Shown one piece after another: positions 25,814-34,588 of a stretch of 64,000 nucleotides of DNA; within the stretch, counting starts at the first letter, position 1, and every line of letters begins with the position of its first letter. Position numbers and translations under genes: made by a program. Below the pieces are notes generated by a model. That model was not told where the DNA came from. It did not search any database and saw only the letters and a program-made list of their open reading frames with translations. This DNA comes from Syntrophomonadaceae bacterium (GTDB taxonomy: Bacteria; Bacillota; Syntrophomonadia; Syntrophomonadales; Syntrophomonadaceae), in contig JAAYCQ010000082.1 in the NCBI GenBank assembly GCA_012729715.1, positions 1 through 64,000 of the forward strand. The letters are read 5' to 3'.

Positions 25814-28800
25814 CTACCAGGCTACCGTCAGGTTTATCTGATCCTGCTCGGGTTCAACTTCCAGTCTAACCATGCCATTTTGGATTTCATACAGCCGGTT
25901 ATTTATAGAAACTAGGCCGGAAGCTGGCATTTTATTGCTGCTATACCAGAAATACAGAGTAACAAAGGTTTTTTCCCCCGGTTTAAACTGAGGGGGGACA
26001 GCTGTTACCAGGTATCTGTTATCTGAAGGCTTATCTACGATTTTACCGGTCATATCCGGAATAACCTGCAGGGTATACTGCGAGGTTTTTAAATCATAGT
26101 CACTTAAGGTCACGGAACTATACACCACTACCTCCCATATACCCGGTGCCGGTCGATTATAGGGCATATTAACCGAGGCAATAACCTGGGCATCTCCTAC
26201 ACCCGCGTACTGGCTGACCTCCTGCGCACCCCCGGGGGATATGATATGCATCCGCACCCGCCCTTTACTGCCTGACAACAGTTTGAAACTGACACTGGTC
26301 ATATTTTCCGGCACCCGGAAAAAGTAGCGTTTAAACTGCCCTGCAGGCAGTTCTCCGCTCTCTTCAAAGGCCTTATCTTTAGTCTTTCCCAACTCATAGG
26401 GCAGTATTACCGTTTGCAGCATGGCCACGTCCCATTCCGAAGTACTGTATTTATCAGCCAGCAAAAATGTACTGTAGAGGCCAGGTTCCAGCAATTCGCC
26501 GTATTTAATATTTACGGTCCGCTCACCCCGGGCCGGAACCTGTATGGAATACTGCTGTGGTTTAACCCAGTCTGCCAACCCGCCTATGGACAACTGTTCA
26601 TTTACATTACCATTATTCATAATTTTAAAGGTCAATTCTCCCGGAGCCAGGCCTCGGGAGTAAAAACCATGAGCATATCCCAAACCAGGGCTGTATTGAC
26701 TACCACTAAAAACATTATCCTGGTATTTTTTTCGCTGCAGCTCGTTCCAGGCGCGCATGAGATTTACCGCCCCAAAGCCCTGTTCCACCGCTTGAAAGCC
26801 GGGTAGGGGTTTAGCCCCGGCCAGCAAGGCCTGCCCTATAGCCTGACTGTTATTAATATAGAGCTTGCGGCCGGCCGCATCCAACAGCAGGGCAGCAGCT
26901 CCGGCCACATGAGGTGCAGCCATACTGGTACCTTCATCTAATCGATATGATTGACCACTCCACAAAGGATAGGTGGAAACGGCATTTCCCGGTGCCACCA
27001 GCATGGGCGCAGTCGAGGCATCAGCCGCCGGGCCGCTGGAGCTAAAATACCACAGAATCGGTTCTTCCACCTGCCAGCCGTAATCGGTATACCACATCTC
27101 CGGGGTAGCATAAGCACCTACGCTGATAATATTATCCAGCGCTGATGTACCTGTAACCGTCCCCAATCCCGGTCCATTATTACCTGCCGCAATACATACC
27201 AGCATGCCGGAGACCTTCTTCACATTGGCCAGCAGTTGGGTTAGGGACTGCAGCTCTGATTCCTGCAGCTGATACTGACCCATGCTTACCACCGCCACTT
27301 TGGCTCCCCGGTCTGCGGCCAGGCTGATAGCACTCTCGATTTTCTTCAGGCTGGTAGTGCCGCTGCGATCCATTACCTTGATGGGCAGGAGCTGGGCATC
27401 CGGCGCTACTCCCTGAATCTTTCCCCGGGCTGCAACTATACCGGATACTTCCGTACCATGCCCTAACATATCAAAACCCAGCTTAACATAATCCCCTGCA
27501 GCCGGTATTTCCGCTAAGAGCAGGTTAAAACTGCGGTTCCCCTCCCCATTAATTACCGCTGTTTGACCTTGCCGGCTGAAAACCTGTAACGGCTCCTGGT
27601 CATTTATTTGGCCATCAAAATCAGTGTCCAGATAAACCGTATCATAGATATTCCAAAGCTTTCCCGCACTTGCAACCACCAGCAGCTGCTCTTCTCTTAA
27701 TCCAAATTCGGCCGGTAAAAACTTCAAGTTAAAATAACCATATTTATAAACATCGGAAACATTATTAGTTTTACTGACATCAATCTTTTTGCCGCCGATA
27801 TTTAAATACCCATCCTGGGCCTTAACCTCAGTCAGGTTAACTTTCCCTTCACTGCTCAGGTCAATAAAATCAACTATCTTACGATAGCCGTCTGCCGTCT
27901 TCTGCAAATCCGGGTGACCGGGGTCGAGACCGCTGTCAATGATGGCTACCAGTTGCGACCGCCCACTGGCTCCCGTAAGATCAATAAAATCATTGGCCTG
28001 CATGGCCTCACAGGCAGCCTGCAAACTGATTTCCGGACGATTCAAGGGTGTAATCTCGGCCTTTTGGATATCTATATCTTCGGTTAAATTAACTATTTTT
28101 CCATCTACCGGAGCTGATTTTTCACCCGCCGGCAGGGAAATACTGTGCAAGTTTACCCGTCCTTCATCATGTTTACCGGTACTATATAGATAAGCCAGCT
28201 TGCCTTCTGGATTAAGGCTGAAATAGGCATCAAGCGGTAAATTTAACTGGGTCAGCGGTAGTTTCTGACCCTCGGCATAGCCTACCAGATTGGCAGCCAG
28301 TTCAAATATTTGACTTTGCCCATTAATCCTGATCATAACCCGTTTTAAGGGCAGGTCAATCTGTTCCAGGGTTCCGTAAAAATGAAATTTCTGGCCCTGT
28401 AAGGCCAGAAACTGTTCCAGTAAAACTGCTACTTCCGCCCGGGTTAAATTCTGCCCGGGCTTAAAACTATTATCCGGGTAACCGCTTATTATCCCCTGGC
28501 TAACCGCATAATCTACCGATTTCAGAGCCCAGGCAGATATATCCGAACGATCAATAAAATCAGCTGGAGGCAGGTCTTCAGCTGACACCCTCAAGCTGTT
28601 AACCATCATGGTAACTGCTTCCTCCCGGCTGACCGGGGCTAAGGGGTGAAAATAACTGTGCCCGTCACCCTGGGAAATATTCATCTCATAAGCTAGTTCC
28701 ATATAACCCCGAGCCCAGTGATTCTGGGCATCACGAAAGTGAGGCTCCCCTTTAAATAATTGTTTAGCCTCTGCGCTTTTGTTTAGGGCGTTAATAATCA

Positions 28801-29005
28801 GGGTTATAAACTCGGCCCGGTTGACATATGCATTGGGGCGATACGATTTGTCCGGGTAACCACTGATCAGTTCCCGGTTGTTCAGATGATCTATTTGTGG
28901 AGCAGCCCAGTGCTGACGTGTGTCAGAAAAAGCATTAGCCACCAACGGATTGCAGCAAATAAAAAAAATAATCAACAACCCGGCCAGATATGTATTCTTT
29001 CTCAT
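25814..29005 (-). CDS. SLH-domain subtilisin-like serine protease
   Basis: 1063 residues. Signal peptide (about residues 1-25, ending VANAFS), then three SLH repeats (about 28-215; FSDTRQHWAAPQIDHL, FRDAQNHWARGYMELA, DRSDISAWALKSVDYA) for attachment to secondary cell-wall polymer. The peptidase S8 triad is visible: D in VAIIDSGLDPGHPDL, H in GHGTEVSGIVAARG, S in GTSMAAPHVAGAA. A long C-terminal beta-rich region of about 330 residues follows. It would be an anchored exoprotease, perhaps for peptide feeding or surface-layer processing. Insertion of about 130 residues between Asp and His segments, with a DTDFDGQIND-like calcium loop, is noticeable. A regulatory link with DegS/DegU is a guess. 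Confidence 0.92.
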   Translation of the reverse strand: MRKNTYLAGLLIIFFICCNPLVANAFSDTRQHWAAPQIDHLNNRELISGYPDKSYRPNAYVNRAEFITLIINALNKSAEAKQLFKGEPHFRDAQNHWARGYMELAYEMNISQGDGHSYFHPLAPVSREEAVTMMVNSLRVSAEDLPPADFIDRSDISAWALKSVDYAVSQGIISGYPDNSFKPGQNLTRAEVAVLLEQFLALQGQKFHFYGTLEQIDLPLKRVMIRINGQSQIFELAANLVGYAEGQKLPLTQLNLPLDAYFSLNPEGKLAYLYSTGKHDEGRVNLHSISLPAGEKSAPVDGKIVNLTEDIDIQKAEITPLNRPEISLQAACEAMQANDFIDLTGASGRSQLVAIIDSGLDPGHPDLQKTADGYRKIVDFIDLSSEGKVNLTEVKAQDGYLNIGGKKIDVSKTNNVSDVYKYGYFNLKFLPAEFGLREEQLLVVASAGKLWNIYDTVYLDTDFDGQINDQEPLQVFSRQGQTAVINGEGNRSFNLLLAEIPAAGDYVKLGFDMLGHGTEVSGIVAARGKIQGVAPDAQLLPIKVMDRSGTTSLKKIESAISLAADRGAKVAVVSMGQYQLQESELQSLTQLLANVKKVSGMLVCIAAGNNGPGLGTVTGTSALDNIISVGAYATPEMWYTDYGWQVEEPILWYFSSSGPAADASTAPMLVAPGNAVSTYPLWSGQSYRLDEGTSMAAPHVAGAAALLLDAAGRKLYINNSQAIGQALLAGAKPLPGFQAVEQGFGAVNLMRAWNELQRKKYQDNVFSGSQYSPGLGYAHGFYSRGLAPGELTFKIMNNGNVNEQLSIGGLADWVKPQQYSIQVPARGERTVNIKYGELLEPGLYSTFLLADKYSTSEWDVAMLQTVILPYELGKTKDKAFEESGELPAGQFKRYFFRVPENMTSVSFKLLSGSKGRVRMHIISPGGAQEVSQYAGVGDAQVIASVNMPYNRPAPGIWEVVVYSSVTLSDYDLKTSQYTLQVIPDMTGKIVDKPSDNRYLVTAVPPQFKPGEKTFVTLYFWYSSNKMPASGLVSINNRLYEIQNGMVRLEVEPEQDQINLTVAW

Positions 29006-29030
29006 ACAAGTCCTGCCTTTATGTATAACT

Positions 29031-29235
29031 AGAATTAAGAATTAAAAATTAAGAATTGTGGTTGAAATACTTCGTATTTCTCTTAATTTCAATTATTAGG
29101 GTCGCTCAGTATTTCTTGTTATTTTTGTAGGGAACGGCCCCCGTGCCGTTCCGCCGGGTCTTTGTTATTGTAATAAAAGGAAATGCGGAGCATTTCTACG
29201 TTAATTAAAAATTAAGAATTAAAAATTAAAAATTC
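29031..29235. repeat. Composite AT-rich/hairpin repeat
   Basis: Starts with GAATTAAGAATTAAAAATTA, holds GAAATACTTCGTATTTC, the inverted GTAGGGAACGGCCCCCGTGC then CGTTCC hairpin, GAAATGCGGAGCATTTC, and ends in AATTAAAAATTAAGAATT next to the TetR stop. The two ends are roughly inverted copies of one another, so this may be a complete short element. Confidence 0.8.
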
Positions 29236-29826
29236 CTACACCTTTATTCCCCTCATAATTATATCCGTAAGCTGGGCCGCCATAGCGGCCGGGCTGATGT
29301 CCCAATCTTCCAGAGTGATGGGGACCCAGAGGGAGCCCAGGCTGCCGATTATTAACAAAGTTAACAATTTGGCATCCACGTTCCGAATCTCACCACGCTT
29401 AATACTATCCTCGATTATGCCAGTAAGTTTCTCTTCTTTTTCATTACGTAAATTATAAGTCCAATCTTTCAGATCCTCATCCCAAATTTCGGTATCCCAA
29501 AAAACTATTCGGGTTAACTCCTTATTTTCCCGGCAAAAGGTGATATGAGATTCAAATAGCACGGACATCCTTTCTTCAAAAGTAAGTGTTTCCAGCTTCG
29601 GCATATCCATGCGGGTATAATAAACCTGCAGGCTGCTTTCCATCATATCCTGAAATAGCTGCAATTTGCTATCAAAGTATTCATATATGGTGCCTTTGCC
29701 AATACCGGCTACAACAGCTATTTCCTCCATACGGGTATTATGATAACCCTTAACAGAAAAAACCTGCACCGCCGCATCCAGTATAATATCTCGTTTATTC
29801 TGCACTCGTTTACCAGATTCCTTCAT
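29236..29826 (-). CDS. TetR-family transcriptional regulator
   Basis: 196 residues from ATG 29826 (MKESGKRVQNKRDIILDAA), preceded by AAGGGGG at 8-9 nt; a longer frame of 12 residues upstream is unlikely. Residues about 12-60 are the TetR helix-turn-helix (AAVQVFSVKGYHNTRMEEIA, then GIGKGTIYEYFDSK). The rest is the helical ligand/dimer domain (TetR_C-like, with an effector pocket not predictable here). It follows the RND pump genes in the same direction and is the obvious candidate repressor for the operator-like dyads at 34441 and 37462. Repeats separate it from the pump gene. Confidence 0.92.
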   Translation of the reverse strand: MKESGKRVQNKRDIILDAAVQVFSVKGYHNTRMEEIAVVAGIGKGTIYEYFDSKLQLFQDMMESSLQVYYTRMDMPKLETLTFEERMSVLFESHITFCRENKELTRIVFWDTEIWDEDLKDWTYNLRNEKEEKLTGIIEDSIKRGEIRNVDAKLLTLLIIGSLGSLWVPITLEDWDISPAAMAAQLTDIIMRGIKV

Positions 29827-29837
29827 ATTTGTTTCCC

Positions 29838-30125
29838 CCTTCCCAGCCATTGGTGAAGGCAAACAGGAGGATCTTCCCCTTGTTTGCCGGGTGTCGGCTC
29901 AATCGGCGGAACGGCACGGGGGCCGTTCCCTACAAAATAATCTTAATTCTCAATTCCAACCGCCTTTATAGCCACTGGTGAAGGCAAACAGGAGAATCGT
30001 CCCCTTGTTTGCCAGGTGTCGGCTCAACCGGCGGAACGGCACGGGGGCCGTTCCCTACAAAATAAAGAGAAATGCGGAGCATTTCCACATTAATTCAAAA
30101 TTCAAAATTAAGAATTCAAAATTAA
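29838..30125. repeat. Tandem duplicated hairpin repeats downstream of the pump
   Basis: Two similar units of about 120 bp (29848- and 29968-) each read GGTGAAGGCAAACAGGA, a partial GGGGACG-type end (CCCCTTGTTTGCC), GTCGGCTCAA and GGAACGGCACGGGGGCCGTT with CCCTACAAA. The second is followed by GAAATGCGGAGCATTTC and AATTCAAAATTCAAAATTAA runs. There is no gene in the 314 bp between the pump stop and tetR start. Confidence 0.85.
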
Positions 30126-30140
30126 CCCATTATAGTTTTT

Positions 30141-33100
30141 TTATGCCTCAATCCCCTCTTCAGCCACTACTTCCTTTGCCGAAGTTTTACGCCCCAGCTT
30201 CTGACCCCAGTCATCAAATATGCTGTAGACCACCGGTACCAGCACCAGGGTAATCAGGGTGGATACCAGCAGACCGCCGATGACCACTATAGCCAGGGGA
30301 GCGTCCATCTCCCCGCCTTCCCCTACACCCAGAGCCAAGGGGAACATGGCCAGTATGGTAGCCAGAGCAGTCATGAGTATAGGCCGCAACCTTACCCGGC
30401 CCGCCTCCACAATAGCCGCGTCACGCTCCATTCCCCGCTCCCGCAGCTGCTTCAAGTAGTCCACCAGCACAATGGCATTGGCCACAACAATACCGACCAG
30501 CATTATAACCCCAATAAAAACTACCACACTGAAATGCTTCCCGGTAAGCAGCAGGGAGAGTACAACACCAATAATTGCTGTAGGCACTGAGAACATAATA
30601 ACAAAGGGGTCAAAAAATGATTCATACAGTACCGCCATAACTGCGTAAACCAGAATGATTGCGAGCAGCAAGGCTACTGCTAGGGAGGCGAAGCTCTCCA
30701 TCATTTCCTTATTTTCCCCACCATACTCGATAGTATAGCCGGCGGGAAGTTTAACTTTATTTAATTCAGTCTGAATGTCAGTCATTACCGCATTCAGGTC
30801 ACGGTTTAACAGGTAGCCGTTAATCTCCGCCTTGCGTACCCGATCCTCGCGGGTAATCTGAATAGGACCTGGTTCCATTTCAAAAGTAGCAATCTGAGAT
30901 AATTTAACTACTGCACCACTGGCACTTAAGATATTCATGTTTTGCAAATATGAAAACTCATCATAACCCTGGGGCGAATAGCGTACCCGGACATCTACCT
31001 CATCACCTTCGACCTTGTAGCGGGTAGCCACCGCACCCTGGCGGGCATTCTGTATTTCTGCCGCCACCTGGCCCGGCGTCAACCCCAGGCTGGCAGCCCG
31101 CTGGCGGTCGATCTTCACCTGAACTTCGGGATTGCCATCACTTAGAGAAGCAGTTATCTCCCGGGTACCAGGGACTTTTCGAATAATTTCCGCTGCCTGG
31201 TCCGAAATTTCCCGCAATACCTTCAGGTCATCGCCCCGTACCTGTACATTTATGGGGCCGGAGGTAGAGCCCATACTGGCAGTCATATCCATAACACTAA
31301 TTTTAATTTTGGCGCCGGGGATATTACCTACCCGCTGGCGCAGGTCTTCACAAACCAGGTCCACACCCCGTTTGCGCTCAGCCCGGGGAACCAGTTTCAC
31401 ATAAAGAGTGCCTTTATCACCCTGCACCCCGGTATCCATAAACATATTGGAAGAACTGCCCACACTGCTGAATATAGTTTCTACTTCGGGAAGCTCGCGC
31501 AGTTCCTGCTCCACCCTTTTTATAGTATTATCAGTTTCCGGTAAGAGACTGCCCTTGTCGCCTTCAACACTAATGGAAATCTCACCGGAATCCATGGCCG
31601 GCATGAACTCCGCCCCTACCAGCGGTATTAAGGCCAGCGAACCAACCATTAACAAAGTTACCACTATAACCACCCGGCGGCGGTGAGACAAAGACCACTG
31701 CAGCAGTACCTTGTAACGATCCCCCAAGCCATCTATCCAACGCCCGAAACCCGAGGTTATGCGAGCGGTCCTTGCCGTCCCCTGACGGCGGACTTCCATC
31801 GATTTATCGGTTAACATGCGCGAAGCCATCAACGGCACCACAGTCAGAGCCACCATAAGAGAACAGAAAATGGCAAACATAACCGTAAGCGCCAGGGGTT
31901 TAAACAACACTGAAGCCAATCCTTCGGTTACCATTATAGGGGAGAAAACTGCTATTAAGGTAAAGGTAGAGGCAATAACTGCCATTCCTACCTCAGAAGC
32001 ACCGGTCACGGCAGCATCCATAGCCGACAGCCCCAGCAGGCGGTGGCGATATATGTTTTCAAATACGACAATGGAATCGTCCACCATCCTCCCCAGGCCC
32101 AGGGCCAATCCTCCCAGGGTAATCAAGTTAATGGTATCGTGGTTAAAATACATCAAAATGAAGGTAGCTATTATAGAAAGGGGTATGGCAGTGAAAATAA
32201 TCAGGGTACTGCGGAAATTACGCAGGAACAGGAATAATATCAGCATAGCCAGGAGGCCGCCTTCAATCATCATCCGTTTAGTAGTATCCAGGGATTGGTT
32301 AATATAAGTGGATTGATCCATTACCACCTTAATATCCAGATCCAGATCCAGCTCTTTTTCGATCTGCTCCAGTTCTGCCCTAACTGCGGTACAAGTCTTA
32401 ACTGTATTGGCATCACTCTGCTTAAGACAGTGAATCCCTACTGCCGGCTGTCCGTCCACTCGGGTCATCTGGCTCTCATCTTTATAGCCATCAGTTACCG
32501 TGGCTATATCCTTAATATAAACGGTGCCGCCGGTCGGAGTTAATATAGCCACATCCTTAATATCTTCTACCGATTCAAACTGCTGCAGGCTGCGCAGGAA
32601 ATACTGGCGTCCCCCATCTTTGACCTGTCCGGCCGACATATTAAAATTCTCCGTACGCAGAACCTGGGTAACCTGCCCCAGGGTAAGATTATAATTAGCC
32701 AGCTTAACCGGGTCTACTTCTACCTTAACTTCCCGCTGCGATCCCCCGGTCATTACTACCGAAGCTACCTCGGTAATGCGGCTTAAACGGGGCTCAATGA
32801 TGTCTTCCGCTACTTCCTGCAATTGGCCCAGGGTCATGCTCTCGCTTTTAACCCCAATCTGGATAACCGGCATTAACGTGGGGTCCATTCTAAGAACCAT
32901 CGGCTTCTGAGAGCCGCTGGGTAGATATTTTTCAACCAAACCAATCTTTTCCCGAATCTCATTAACCGTGCTGTCCATGTTGGTTCCCCAGTCATAATAA
33001 ATAAGGATCATAGAGGAACCGGACATGGAAATAGAATGAAGTTCCTTTATGTTGCCCATGGAATTGAGCGCACCTTCCAGGAGCTTGGTAACCTGAGATT

Positions 33101-33278
33101 CCACTTCCTCCGGGCCTACCCCGGGGTATTCCGTCATTACTGCAGCAATGGGAAACTTCATATCTGGTATCAGGTCTACGGCCATTTTGGACAGGGTGAA
33201 AAAACCCAGGATAATTATTACCGATACCAGGATAATCATGGTAACCGGCCTTTTTACGGAAAAATCAATAATTTTCAT
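30141..33278 (-). CDS. RND family efflux transporter (AcrB/MexB type)
   Basis: 1045 residues with the 12-helix RND plan: membrane segment near the N-terminus (RPVTMIILVSVIIILGFFTL), two large extracytoplasmic loops (about 35-330 and 555-845), and TM4/TM10 clusters. LGLGRMVDDSIVVFENIYRH carries the proton-relay aspartates of TM4; FMPAMDSGEISI and GIVVANAIVLVDY are further family motifs. It would be the proton-driven pump of a tripartite exporter. The ATG overlaps the TAA of the fusion-protein gene (TAATG). RND pumps with TolC-like partners are unusual in Gram-positive lineages. Substrate not predictable. Confidence 0.94.
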   Translation of the reverse strand: MKIIDFSVKRPVTMIILVSVIIILGFFTLSKMAVDLIPDMKFPIAAVMTEYPGVGPEEVESQVTKLLEGALNSMGNIKELHSISMSGSSMILIYYDWGTNMDSTVNEIREKIGLVEKYLPSGSQKPMVLRMDPTLMPVIQIGVKSESMTLGQLQEVAEDIIEPRLSRITEVASVVMTGGSQREVKVEVDPVKLANYNLTLGQVTQVLRTENFNMSAGQVKDGGRQYFLRSLQQFESVEDIKDVAILTPTGGTVYIKDIATVTDGYKDESQMTRVDGQPAVGIHCLKQSDANTVKTCTAVRAELEQIEKELDLDLDIKVVMDQSTYINQSLDTTKRMMIEGGLLAMLILFLFLRNFRSTLIIFTAIPLSIIATFILMYFNHDTINLITLGGLALGLGRMVDDSIVVFENIYRHRLLGLSAMDAAVTGASEVGMAVIASTFTLIAVFSPIMVTEGLASVLFKPLALTVMFAIFCSLMVALTVVPLMASRMLTDKSMEVRRQGTARTARITSGFGRWIDGLGDRYKVLLQWSLSHRRRVVIVVTLLMVGSLALIPLVGAEFMPAMDSGEISISVEGDKGSLLPETDNTIKRVEQELRELPEVETIFSSVGSSSNMFMDTGVQGDKGTLYVKLVPRAERKRGVDLVCEDLRQRVGNIPGAKIKISVMDMTASMGSTSGPINVQVRGDDLKVLREISDQAAEIIRKVPGTREITASLSDGNPEVQVKIDRQRAASLGLTPGQVAAEIQNARQGAVATRYKVEGDEVDVRVRYSPQGYDEFSYLQNMNILSASGAVVKLSQIATFEMEPGPIQITREDRVRKAEINGYLLNRDLNAVMTDIQTELNKVKLPAGYTIEYGGENKEMMESFASLAVALLLAIILVYAVMAVLYESFFDPFVIMFSVPTAIIGVVLSLLLTGKHFSVVVFIGVIMLVGIVVANAIVLVDYLKQLRERGMERDAAIVEAGRVRLRPILMTALATILAMFPLALGVGEGGEMDAPLAIVVIGGLLVSTLITLVLVPVVYSIFDDWGQKLGRKTSAKEVVAEEGIEA

Positions 33279-34408
33279 TATTTAGCCCCCCCGGAAACGA
33301 CCCTGACCAGGGTACCGTTGTTTACCAGGGTGTTACCTTTGGTTATAACCTGCTCCCCGGCTTTCAGCCCGGAAATGATTTCTATATATTTATGATCCCG
33401 CAGGCCAGTCTCAACATCTATCTCCCGGGCACGGTTCTTGCTGTCCACAGTGTAAACGATTTGCCGACCGCTGCGGGGAACAACTGCAGCCAGAGGTACG
33501 GTAAGTACATCATCTTTGCTAACGGTACTGATTACTACCTCGGCAAACATACCTGATTTAATTTTATTATCCGGGTTGTCCAGGACAACCTTCACCGTAT
33601 AATTGCGCTTCATGGGGTCAGCTACACTGGAAACGCTGTCTACTTTGCCTTTAAAAGGCTTTTCTCCGGCAGCCTTCACCAGTACGTCTACTACAGAGCC
33701 GTTTTTTATATAACTAACTTCCGATTCACTAACCAGGGTTTCTATTTCCAAACGGGAGGTGTCGCTTACGGTTGCGGCAGGGGATGTGGGGCTGGCGGTA
33801 TCACCCAGGGAAAGATTAACACTTCCTACTACACCACTTATGGGTGAAGTAATAGTACAGTGATTTAATTGGGTTTGAGCTAACATCAGGCCAGCCTGGG
33901 CCTGCTCCAGAGTGGCTTCAATGCTTCCGGTTTCCAGTACTTCCACAGCACTCTTAGCAGCTTCCAACTGCTGCTGGGAGGCAGCACCGGCATCAAACAG
34001 CTTCTGGGTTCTCTCATAGCCCAGCCGGGCATTTTCCAACTGAATGTCATGAGCTTTCTTACCCGCCTCAGCCATAGCTACACCCGCTTCGGCCTGCCGA
34101 ATAGAGGCTTCAAAGTCACTGCTGTCCAGGGTCAAGAGGGTCTGCCCGGCACTTACCCCGTCACCCGGTTTCACATATATGGCCGTTACCCGCGCAGAAG
34201 CCTTGGGCATTATGTATACTTCATTAACTCCCCGCACCGTTCCCGGATACTTAACTGCCTGAGCTATGTTGCGCTTCTCCACCTTAACCGTGCTGACACT
34301 TAATTCCGTTTCTTTGACTACTTCTTTTTCTTTTTCACAACCAATCAATAACGATAGGGATAATACTAGAACCAGTAAAATACTTAGCGACCGTTTAATC
34401 TTTTTCAC
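33278..34408 (-). CDS. RND efflux membrane-fusion lipoprotein (HlyD/AcrA-like)
   Basis: 376 residues from a GTG at 34408, chosen because GGGAGGGG lies 6 nt upstream; an ATG five codons earlier would lie inside that site. Signal peptide with lipobox LSLLIGC, so a lipoprotein anchored in the membrane. Then the barrel-sandwich/lipoyl halves (IYVKPGDGVSAGQTLLTLDS and CTITSPISGVVGSVNLSLGD) around a coiled-coil hairpin (about residues 95-165), and a beta-barrel (SEVSYIKNGSVVDVLV). Joins the RND pump to the TolC-like channel. Overlaps the pump gene by one base. Transcribed from the strong promoter at 34470-34499. Confidence 0.94.
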   Translation of the reverse strand: MKKIKRSLSILLVLVLSLSLLIGCEKEKEVVKETELSVSTVKVEKRNIAQAVKYPGTVRGVNEVYIMPKASARVTAIYVKPGDGVSAGQTLLTLDSSDFEASIRQAEAGVAMAEAGKKAHDIQLENARLGYERTQKLFDAGAASQQQLEAAKSAVEVLETGSIEATLEQAQAGLMLAQTQLNHCTITSPISGVVGSVNLSLGDTASPTSPAATVSDTSRLEIETLVSESEVSYIKNGSVVDVLVKAAGEKPFKGKVDSVSSVADPMKRNYTVKVVLDNPDNKIKSGMFAEVVISTVSKDDVLTVPLAAVVPRSGRQIVYTVDSKNRAREIDVETGLRDHKYIEIISGLKAGEQVITKGNTLVNNGTLVRVVSGGAK

Positions 34409-34440
34409 TATTTCCCCTCCCATTTTCTATGCAGCATAAA

Positions 34441-34460
34441 CTGACCGACCGGTTGGTCGG
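34441..34460. promoter_or_regulatory. Candidate TetR operator, pump operon
   Basis: CTGACCGACCGGTTGGTCGG: arms CCGACC/GGTCGG around GGTT. It lies just downstream of the -10 box of the pump promoter, where a bound repressor would block transcription. A related CTGAC..GTCAG dyad lies in the same place at the tolC gene. Confidence 0.65.
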
Positions 34461-34469
34461 GTTAATTGC

Positions 34470-34499
34470 ATTATATCTATAAATGGAAATGGGGGTCAA
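34470..34499 (-). promoter_or_regulatory. Promoter of the MFP-RND operon
   Basis: Minus strand: TTGACC at 34494-34499, 18-nt spacer, TATAAT at 34470-34475, a close match to a housekeeping sigma-A promoter. The start site would lie beside the operator-like dyad. Confidence 0.75.
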
Positions 34500-34521
34500 G
34501 AGAGAAATGTCGTGGAGGGGC

Positions 34522-34588
34522 GTTGACATGGGGACGGAGTTATTGACAACATTTTCAATGTTGTCAATAACTCCGTCCCCATGTCAAC
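34522..34588. repeat. 67-bp inverted repeat, GGGGACG family, overlapping the S41 protease end
   Basis: 32-base arms and a 3-base loop: GTTGACATGGGGACGGAGTT continuing ATTGACAACATT, loop TTC, then the exact complement. The protease stop codon (34564-34566) and its last seven codons lie inside the right arm. Confidence 0.95.

Noticed and set aside
22560-30125. CRISPR array in the AATTAAAAATT repeats
   Set aside because: Repeats are short, irregular, without unique spacers of constant length, and no cas genes are present.
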